A stretch of 64,000 nucleotides of DNA from Drosophila persimilis (taxonomy: Eukaryota > Arthropoda > Insecta > Diptera > Drosophilidae): positions 21,850,001 to 21,914,000 of the forward strand of contig NW_020825289.1 of the NCBI RefSeq assembly GCF_003286085.1, written 5' to 3'. The translations under genes were made by a program, and so were the position numbers. This document shows positions 59,601 through 64,000 of the stretch, one piece after another (position 1 is the stretch's first letter; every line of letters begins with the position of its first letter). The notes under the pieces were generated by a model that saw only the letters and a program-made list of their open reading frames with translations, did not search any database and was not told the DNA's origin.

Positions 59601-62146
59601 TGTGATAAGGAATACGATGAATGGCAGCAGGTGGCACGTGTTGTGGACACCCTGGCCTACACCGTCAAGAATCTTCAACCCCAAATGCAGTATAGATTTC
59701 GCGTGCGAGCCGAGAACATACACGGACGCAGTGCGCCCAGCCAGGCTAGCGAACTGGTACAGATGAGCAGCAGCCAGTACGGAGCCAGAGCGGGAGAGAC
59801 GACCACCGTGGACTATGGACAAGCGGTGAGCGTGCAGTCTGGCGGGGATTTCAAGGCGCGCTTCGAGGTCATCGAGGAGCTGGGCAAAGGCCGCTTCGGC
59901 ATCGTGTACAAGGTGCAGGAGCGTGATCAGCCGCAGCAACTCCTGGCCGCCAAGGTGATCAAGTGCATCAAATCGCGCGATCGCCAAAAGGTGCTCGAGG
60001 AGATCTCCATCATGCGATCGCTGCAGCATCCCAAGCTCCTACAGCTGGCTGCCTCCTTCGAGAGTCCGCGGGAGATTGTGATGGTGATGGAATAGTGAGT
60101 AGATCAAGAGGTTCTGAATTGTCTCTGCAATTCTCCCCAATTTGTATCCGCACCCTGCTTATCTTTAGTATCACCGGTGGAGAGCTGTTCGAGCGTGTGG
60201 TGGCAGATGATTTCACACTCACGGAGCTGGACTGCATTCTGTTCCTGCGACAGGTGTGCGAGGGCGTCGCCTACATGCACAGTCAGAGCGTTGTTCACCT
60301 GGACCTGAAGCCGGAGAACATCATGTGCCATACACGTACCAGCCACCAGATCAAGATCATTGACTTTGGCCTGGCACAGCGACTGGACACGAAGGCACCC
60401 GTTCGGGTGCTCTTCGGAACTCCAGAATTTATACCGCCAGAGATCATTAGCTACGAGCCCATCGACTTCAAGTCGGACATGTGGAGCGTAGGCGTCATTT
60501 GCTATGTGCTGTGAGTGTTTACAGTAAAGGAATTCTGAAATTTCAGCTCTTATCCAACTGGTATCCTTTCCAGGCTCTCTGGTCTTTCCCCCTTCATGGG
60601 CGACACCGATGTGGAAACCTTTTCGAATATTACAAGAGCGGACTACGACTACGATGACGAGGCCTTTGACTGCGTGTAGGATTTTAGCAATCGAGGAATG
60701 TATTTCTTTTACTGATCACCTGTCCATAGTTCGCAGGAGGCCAAGGACTTCATCTCCCAGCTGCTGGTGCACCGCAAGGAGGAGCGCCTGACTGCCAAGC
60801 AGTGCCTGGAGTCCAAGTGGCTGTGCCAGCGCCACGATGACAATCTCAGCAACAACAAGATCTGCACGGACAAACTCAAGAAGTTCATCATTCGACGCAA
60901 GTGGCAGGTTAGTTACATCTGCTTCAAGAAATCCTAACCAACTGCTGCTCCTTTTTGTGTCCTTGCCTAACTTGCCTGCTTGCCGCCTTGCTGTTGCTGC
61001 TTCTGCTGCTTCTTATCCAGAAAACTGGAAATGCTATTCGCGCCCTGGGACGCATGGCCACGTTATCGGCCTCGCGAAGGAATTCAGCCATCGCAATGGG
61101 AGCCCTGAACAGTCCGCGACCCTCAATCTCTGGCCTGGGTATGCTGAATGCCGCCAGCGCCCTGGTCAGCACTGTGAACACGCAAATGACATCTCTGCAC
61201 GAGGAGGAGGATGACTTCAGTGTTGAAATGCCGCACGTGGACAAGCGGTATGCCCACGGAGCCCTTAAGCTGCGCGACAAGTCGCAGTGCAGCGAGCGCA
61301 GCGACTCCGGCTACAGCGAGTGCTCCAACTGCAGCCTAGGGGCAGCCGGCGTCGTGGCCCAGGAGACGCTGCTCCTGTCACTGGCCAAGTCCAAGCTGGA
61401 GCAGATTGCCAAGGCGAGCAGCGGTCCTCTGCCAGTGGTCCTGGACTGTCCTGAGAGTCCTATCACCCTGGAGCTGCCACCCAAAGGCGAGGCCATAATG
61501 CGCTCCGACTTCACCAACACTATAAAGATGCGGAAAAAGTCGCTGGAGGACAGTGCCATGCGCGAGAAGCCGAAGCTGCATGCCAAGCCCCTGTGCGAGT
61601 CCTCCAAGCTGAAGGTGTCCCAGTTGAAGGACAAATTCCAGCAGACCAAAATCGCTTCCGCTGCTGCTAACAACCCCAAGCTTGCCCTAGAGCCCAACAA
61701 GATTACCAAGGTCGCCAGCGTGGGGCGCATCCCTCGAAGTAACTCCAATCTGAACCTTAAAGCTTTGATCCATAACTAACTCATGTACTTTTTCTCCATA
61801 TATGCCAGCAGAAGAGACAGGGAAAGCCGCAAGCAGTAACAGCAGCTCTACTAAAGCTAAATCCGCTCAAACCCGATCCATGCCTAGTTCACCGCTGCCT
61901 CAGCGTGCCGCCACACCGACGCGGCTGATGAGCCAACGTGTCCGTGAGGCGACCGAGCGTCTTTCCCAACAGCACACTGTGGCCAGCGCTCAACGGCACA
62001 ACAGCAATGGCAATGGCAATGGGATCACTAACGGCAATAGCAACAGCAATGGCAACGGTAATGGAAACGTCCCAGAGAGCAGCCGAGAGTCACGTGCGCG
62101 AAGTCTCATCAATAGATTCAACGAAACGAAACATATCACGTCCTAG
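20699..62146 (+). CDS. Strn-Mlck: Stretchin-Mlck: giant Ig/FN3 muscle protein with myosin light chain kinase
   Basis: Titin/kettin-like muscle protein family. Main exons: 20699-20750, 21602-21782, 23950-24241, 24387-24871, 24951-25042, 25477-25689, 25749-40043, 42899-43681, 43897-44676, 44933-46561, 46785-47507, 47581-48324, 48464-49171, 49248-49420, 49823-49910, 50569-51889, 51953-52085, 53208-53376, 55165-55210, 55272-56146, 56202-56619, 56780-57170, 58413-58730, 59217-59491, 59570-60094, 60169-60510, 60574-60675, 60730-60907, 61021-61738 and 61809-62146. Every junction keeps phase; the sum is 9,128 residues, close to the known 926 kDa fly Stretchin-Mlck. Order: Ig domains, giant repeat exon, Ig array, FN3 near 50.6 kb, Ig domains, FN3 before the kinase, kinase, calmodulin-binding helix, Ser-rich tail. 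Few transcripts need use all exons; separate isoform entries follow. Exon edges are hand-called and some may be off by a few bases. Confidence 0.93.
20751..23949 (+). other. First introns of Strn-Mlck with an internal alternative start
   Basis: Apart from exon 21602-21782 and the alternative first exon at 23731, this stretch looks non-coding. It has a GCATG/GTATGG tandem repeat near 22098-22140 and otherwise AT-rich DNA. The presence of an alternative first exon implies a second promoter between about 23.1 and 23.7 kb, though I see no clear motif. Confidence 0.5.
23731..23822 (+). CDS. Strn-Mlck: Alternative first exon of Strn-Mlck with N-myristoylation signal
   Basis: An ATG opens 92 bases that end at a GTGAAT donor (AG|GTGAAT). 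It encodes [15 protein letters not shown] and 15 more residues ending VYRK. Gly2, Ser6 and Lys7 match the classical N-myristoyltransferase signal, and the cysteines at 5, 8, 9 and 11 are typical palmitoylation partners. The exon ends with two bases of a codon, exactly the phase needed for the acceptor at 23950 (giving Lys-Arg-Ser-Arg-Gly). Exon 21602-21782 has the same end phase, so the two are interchangeable. This start would drop the first half of the first Ig domain. Confidence 0.65.
30400..30860 (+). repeat. Helical module, diverged copy 1
   Basis: Protein from [15 protein letters not shown] to FDFIENNEN. It aligns with the two later modules: FKLxExxVHTY at the start, the DKSSxxxxxLQxxLMxxF segment in the middle and D/F-F/Y-IE at the end. 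Clearly related but strongly diverged. Confidence 0.65.
31611..33022 (+). repeat. Long duplication within the giant exon, copy A
   Basis: Pairs with 36060-37471 at a constant offset of 4,449 bases (in frame) with no gaps. By eye I count about 11 substitutions over 1.41 kb, roughly 99% identity. It covers a helical module ([18 protein letters not shown] onward), a linker, a degenerate repeat unit and the first one to two 195-bp units. Confidence 0.9.
32714..35690 (+). repeat. Array 1: 16 tandem copies of a 195-bp (65-residue) coding repeat
   Basis: The marker GATGCCGAAAAG recurs at 32714 and every 195 bases to 35639 without a single length change (one or two units carry a substitution in it). 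One unit reads approximately [20 protein letters not shown], then [20 protein letters not shown], then [20 protein letters not shown]. It is rich in Lys, Glu, Ala and Gln and has almost no Pro, Gly or aromatic residues, so a charged continuous helix or coiled coil is likely. A degenerate unit lies just upstream from about 32460. The last unit fades after 35660. Confidence 0.95.
36060..37471 (+). repeat. Long duplication within the giant exon, copy A'
   Basis: Near-identical partner of 31611-33022 (offset 4,449). Immediately upstream (35980-36059 against 31531-31610) the two copies still align but with about 16 differences in 80 bases, a sharp fall in identity. Confidence 0.9.
37163..39400 (+). 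repeat. Array 2: 12 tandem copies of the 195-bp repeat
   Basis: Marker GATGCCGAAAAG (or GATGCTG) falls at 37163 and every 195 bases to 39308. Two unit types are present: one with KISxEQVEES and one with [10 protein letters not shown]. From about 38041 they alternate, forming a 390-bp higher-order unit. The array ends in degenerate units after about 39370. Confidence 0.95.
38041..39117 (+). repeat. 390-bp higher-order repeat, 2.8 copies
   Basis: Copies at 38041-38430, 38431-38820 and 38821-39117 (partial) differ from each other by only a few substitutions each; for example 38371 G against 38761 T, and 38217 A against 38607 G. Each copy is a dimer of the two 195-bp unit types. Confidence 0.85.
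40044..41135 (+). other. Intron and internal promoter region of Strn-Mlck
   Basis: Non-coding, AT-rich. It contains a TATA box at 41029 and the 5' UTR of the internal start at 41136. No other gene is seen. Confidence 0.55.
41029..41035 (+). promoter_or_regulatory. TATA box of the internal Strn-Mlck promoter
   Basis: TATAAAG within GTATATAAAGTCGG, 101 bases before the ATG at 41136. A start site about 30 bases downstream, near 41060, would leave a 5' UTR of about 75 bases. TATA promoters suit muscle-type regulated genes. Positional inference only. Confidence 0.55.
41136..49660 (+). CDS. Strn-Mlck: Short Stretchin isoform from the internal promoter
   Basis: Starts [17 protein letters not shown] in a 1,654-base first exon (41136-42789), then the shared exons 42899-43681, 43897-44676, 44933-46561, 46785-47507, 47581-48324, 48464-49171 and 49248-49420, and the terminal exon 49634-49660. 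Phases agree throughout and give 2,406 residues. The first exon carries a Ser/Thr-Pro-rich stretch with [12 protein letters not shown] and [13 protein letters not shown], then Lys/Glu-rich charged segments, and an Ig domain ([20 protein letters not shown] onward). The following exons carry pairs of Ig domains of the DxYxxxxNELxLxxxVRGxP type. This agrees with the known kettin-like, kinase-free Stretchin proteins of about 225 kDa, though it is somewhat larger. Confidence 0.85.
49634..49660 (+). CDS. Strn-Mlck: Kinase-free terminal exon of Stretchin
   Basis: After a pyrimidine-rich TTTTTTATCTAG acceptor, nine codons (IKIPKKKE, stop) end the frame coming from 49420. The poly(A) signal AATAAA at 49656-49661 overlaps the stop codon. 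Splicing instead to 49823, in the same phase, continues into the FN3/Ig/kinase half. Confidence 0.7.
   Translation: MKIPKKKE
49661..50568 (+). other. Junction between the Stretchin and Mlck halves
   Basis: Holds the possible short 3' UTR of the kinase-free isoform, the 88-base linking exon 49823-49910 ([20 protein letters not shown] onward, ending at a GTGAGT donor) and an intron to 50568. No separate gene is seen. Confidence 0.5.
52086..53207 (+). other. Strn-Mlck intron with a possible promoter
   Basis: A 1.1 kb intron within an Ig domain. A TATAAAG at 52372-52378 could serve a kinase-only transcript. GCAG repeats occur at 52877-52895. I see no clear coding exon. Confidence 0.4.
52372..52378 (+). 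promoter_or_regulatory. Possible TATA box inside a Strn-Mlck intron
   Basis: TATAAAG after a T-run, in the intron preceding the exon at 53208. It could drive a short Mlck transcript, but no first exon or ATG in a suitable phase was identified, so this is weak. Confidence 0.25.
53455..54946 (-). CDS. SWIM-finger/YqaJ-type nuclease gene nested in Strn-Mlck
   Basis: Three minus-strand exons, 54946-54810, 54752-54559 and 54494-53455, with introns of 57 and 64 bases and matching phases, giving 456 residues from [15 protein letters not shown]. Residues about 95-125 carry a SWIM-like zinc motif (CSRCPDSEVCPH, with aliphatic residues before it). The C-terminal half is a PD-(D/E)XK nuclease of the YqaJ type: [17 protein letters not shown] supplies the catalytic Asp and VEIKAPK the Glu-x-Lys pair; Gln-rich [11 protein letters not shown] fits the conserved helix after it. 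All key residues are present. Related nucleases process or degrade DNA ends; the cellular role here is unknown. It lies antisense within the 53377-55164 intron and has its own Motif 1 promoter. Confidence 0.85.
55020..55030 (-). promoter_or_regulatory. Motif 1 (M1BP) element of the nested nuclease gene
   Basis: Minus-strand CGGTCACACTG, an exact match to Drosophila Motif 1, 74 bases upstream of the ATG at 54946. With the usual spacing of about 20 bases the start site would fall near 55000, leaving a 5' UTR of about 50 bases and skipping an out-of-frame ATG at 55013. Confidence 0.65.
57171..58412 (+). other. Strn-Mlck intron, 1.24 kb
   Basis: Between two phase-0 exon ends. Several short open frames occur, but none has domain-like content or good splice sites on both sides. 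CTTATAGATAAGG at about 58026-58038 contains paired GATA-type words. Confidence 0.45.
59862..60825 (+). other. Strn-Mlck: Myosin light chain kinase catalytic domain
   Basis: Split over four exons. Seen: Gly loop [10 protein letters not shown], the ATP-binding Lys in LLAAKVIK, Glu in [15 protein letters not shown], the catalytic loop [13 protein letters not shown] (HLD, as in other MLCKs), DFGLAQR, the GTPEFIPPE activation-segment end, [19 protein letters not shown] and a late Arg in [17 protein letters not shown]. All catalytic residues are present, so it should phosphorylate myosin regulatory light chain in a calcium/calmodulin-dependent manner. Confidence 0.95.
60871..61065 (+). other. Strn-Mlck: Autoinhibitory/calmodulin-binding segment
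   Basis: [12 protein letters not shown] at the end of exon 60730-60907 joined to [12 protein letters not shown] at the start of exon 61021. The spliced motif closely follows the vertebrate smooth-muscle MLCK calmodulin site (ARRKWQKTGHAVRAIGRL). The intron divides it exactly after Trp-Gln. Confidence 0.9.
61809..62146 (+). CDS. Strn-Mlck: Alternative C-terminal exon of Strn-Mlck
   Basis: Follows a TATATGCCAG acceptor. A 70-base intron from the GTAACT donor at 61739 joins in phase (CGA A|CA GAA). It encodes about 111 residues: Ser/Thr-Pro rich ([20 protein letters not shown]), then an Asn-Gly repeat ([20 protein letters not shown]) and a basic end ([15 protein letters not shown]). Without splicing, the protein ends at 61779 after [12 protein letters not shown]. 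Confidence 0.6.
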
Positions 62147-62548
62147 ATTTATGTCGCATAAACGCCGACGAACATAACTTTATTATTGCAGAAATAATTT
62201 GTTCAGACAAAACCCAGCAGAAAATCTACGAACACTCGAATATAAATATGAATATGAATATGAATGCGAATGCAATTGCGATTGCGATAGCGAACACGGG
62301 GTTAGAACACCATCGCCCTCACCTCACACCCCAGCCACAGACACAGCCACACCATAAACACATTATAATCCACATCCACATCTCTGATCAGATCAGGCAC
62401 TCCCCCTAAACGGGGGTAGGCACTGTACTTAGGCTAGAGGAAGCTAAATATTTAAATTATTGTATCGATTTATATACATACTTATTTACCATACTAATTA
62501 AAGTTACTGTAACGAAGAGTTAGCACCTTGTACTCTATAACCTACAGG
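62147..62548. other. 3' UTRs between Strn-Mlck and Cyp4aa1
   Basis: The tail-to-tail gap of 400 bases. A simple repeat of AATATG/AATGCG units lies at about 62238-62290. No gene is seen. Confidence 0.6.
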
Positions 62549-63966
62549 CTACAGTCCGAAGCAATCGCTGTCGCGGGTCTGCGAGATGGGATGATCGCGG
62601 GGCTTCAGGCGCACCCACAGACCGCCGGAGGCACGCAGAGTGATGCGGTAAGAGACATCGAAGGTGGTCTTGCCGGCCACCGGCAGCAGCTGGAAGCTGC
62701 GCAGCAGTCGCGAGACAATGGTCTTCATCTCCATGATGGCGAACCGATTGCCAATGCAGTAGCGCGGCCCGGCGCTGAACGGAATGAAGGCGTACGGGTG
62801 GCGGTCCTTAGAGTTCTCTGGAGAAAAACGCTCCGGGTTGAATTTCTCCGGCTCGGGGTAGATGTTGTTCAGGCGGTGGGTGGCATAGGGGCAGATGAAA
62901 ATATTGCTACCCGCGGGCAGAGTGTGGTCGCTCAGACGCACCTCCTCGCCCAGCTTGCGGGCAATTAGTGGCACTGTGGGGTAGAGGCGCAGGGCCTCCT
63001 TTATGCACATCTCCAGGTAGCGCATCTCCCGCAGATCACTCATGGTGGGCGCCCGATCGCTGTAGTCGAAGATGCGCTCCAGCTCCTCGTGGCACTGTTC
63101 CTGGCACTCGGCATTCTGGGCCAGCAGGAAGATGGTGAAGGCCACGGCTCCGCCCACAGAGTCCTGCCCGGCCAGCATGAAAGTGCAGGCCTCGTTGACG
63201 ATGTCCTGCTCGGTGAAGTCGGGATTGCTCTCCGAGATCTCGATCATGTAGTCCAGCAGACACTTCCGCTCGGCGTTGTTGTTGCCGGTGTTGGCCAGAA
63301 TCTCGCGACGAATCTTGATCATCTGGCGGGTGAAGTCGTGGAGGCGCTTTTTCTGATTGAGCTCATCGTTGGCCAACTTCGTCCAGTGGTAAATGCCATC
63401 AAACAGAAGCCAGGGATGTGAGAACCGGGTGGGTATCATGAGTTTGCCCTGCCGAAATGGAGACTCATCGATTTTGACCAGGTCCAAGCCCTTCTTTTTG
63501 ATGGGCACACCCAAAACGGCCTCTGTATAAGTTTGAGTGAATCAGTGGACAAAACGCAAAGGAACTGGAATGGAAGACTCACCATTTAAGATGTCCACCA
63601 CACAGTTGTTCACGATGCTGACGATGTTGATGTCAGTGCCTACGGCGGAAGCACCGACCGACTCGTACAGCGACTGCGAGGCGTCCACAAAGGTCCCAAT
63701 GAACTTCTCCAGCAGGCTGAGGTGGAATGCCGGTTGGATGAGCCTGCGGTGGGTGCTCCACTTAAGGCCGCTGCTGGTGATTAGGCCATCCCCCAGAAAA
63801 TTGTGCATCAGCTGGTAGATGAAGACTTTATTGGTGTGCTTCTGCGAGGACAGTATGACCTGCAGATCCTCTGGCTGCAGGACCACAAAGAAGGGGAAAA
63901 AGAGCACCCAGATCCGCACAAGGGATCCATACAAATCAAAGGCCTTGGCTGCTTGATTTCTCATCA
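62549..63966 (-). CDS. Cyp4aa1: Cytochrome P450, CYP4 clan (partial at the window edge)
   Basis: Microsomal monooxygenase; the CYP4 clan oxidises fatty acids, hormones and xenobiotics. Two visible minus-strand exons, 63966-63583 and 63522-62549, join in phase to about 451 residues. The N-terminal membrane anchor lies beyond position 64000, so the right end is a likely splice acceptor, not a start. Seen: the C-helix WSTHRRLIQPAFH, I-helix FMLAGQDSVGGA, K-helix ExxR in EALRLYP, PERF (FNPERFSPE) and the heme-binding FSAGPRYCIGNRFA with its Cys. The I-helix lacks the Glu usual in CYP4 enzymes (EGHDTT), with Ala in its place, and has Ser for the acid-alcohol Thr. The name rests on overall fit and remembered neighbourhood with Strn-Mlck. 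Confidence 0.88.
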
Positions 63967-64000
63967 CTAGGGAGCAAACTATCAATCAGAGGGAATAACT

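Larger units (their letters stand above)
50569..61779 (+). other. Strn-Mlck: Mlck half of Strn-Mlck
   Basis: Exon 50569-51889 opens with an FN3 domain ([13 protein letters not shown] to ALQVGG) and continues with Ig domains ([60 protein letters not shown]). Exons 51953-58730 add more Ig domains, some atypical with Cys-poor or Ser-rich inserts (56880-57000). Exons 59217-59791 form an Ig end plus FN3, directly followed by the kinase. The frame can end at 61779 (KALIHN) or be spliced on to 61809. Confidence 0.85.

Overview
The window is nuclear DNA from a fruit fly (genus Drosophila). The evidence is the gene content and order (ATPCL, Tmem208, Pex11, a DHHC palmitoyltransferase, Stretchin-Mlck, Cyp4aa1), the many 55-75 bp introns with GTAAGT-like donors, and Drosophila core-promoter motifs. 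I cannot fix the species by eye. No rRNA, tRNA, CRISPR array or intact transposable element was recognised. All gene models below were built by hand by joining open frames at GT/AG (once GC/AG) sites in matching phase.

Layout. 0.5-2.2 kb, minus: a six-exon proton-coupled amino-acid transporter (SLC36/PAT type). 2.2-9.6 kb: mostly non-coding, with simple repeats, two very small head-to-head ORFs with one membrane span each (6.4-7.0 kb), and a likely ATPCL promoter near 8.18 kb. 9.6-14.9 kb, plus: ATP-citrate lyase in eight coding exons. 15.9-16.6 kb, minus: TMEM208. 17.4-18.2 kb, plus: PEX11. 18.6-19.7 kb, plus: a DHHC palmitoyltransferase. 20.7-62.1 kb, plus: Stretchin-Mlck, which fills two thirds of the window. 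53.5-54.9 kb, minus: a three-exon SWIM-finger plus YqaJ-type nuclease gene nested in a Stretchin-Mlck intron. 62.5-64 kb, minus: Cyp4aa1, running off the right edge.

Stretchin-Mlck reads as one unbroken frame of 9,128 codons when all main exons are joined. It holds N-terminal Ig domains, then a single 14.3 kb exon (three Ig domains, a long helical region, two arrays of a 65-residue charged repeat, one Ig), then a modular run of Ig exons, FN3 and Ig domains, a myosin light chain kinase domain and a calmodulin-binding segment. The sequence shows several ways to cut this into isoforms: two first exons (one encoding a textbook N-myristoylation signal), an internal TATA promoter and start at 41 kb, a short terminal exon with its own poly(A) signal at 49.65 kb that would separate Stretchin from the kinase half, and two possible C-termini.

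The most notable structure is in the giant exon: 28 copies of a 195-bp repeat at exact spacing in two arrays, a 4,449-bp-offset duplication whose 1.4 kb core is about 99% identical while its flank is only about 80% identical (a conversion-like tract), and 390-bp higher-order repeats that look very young.
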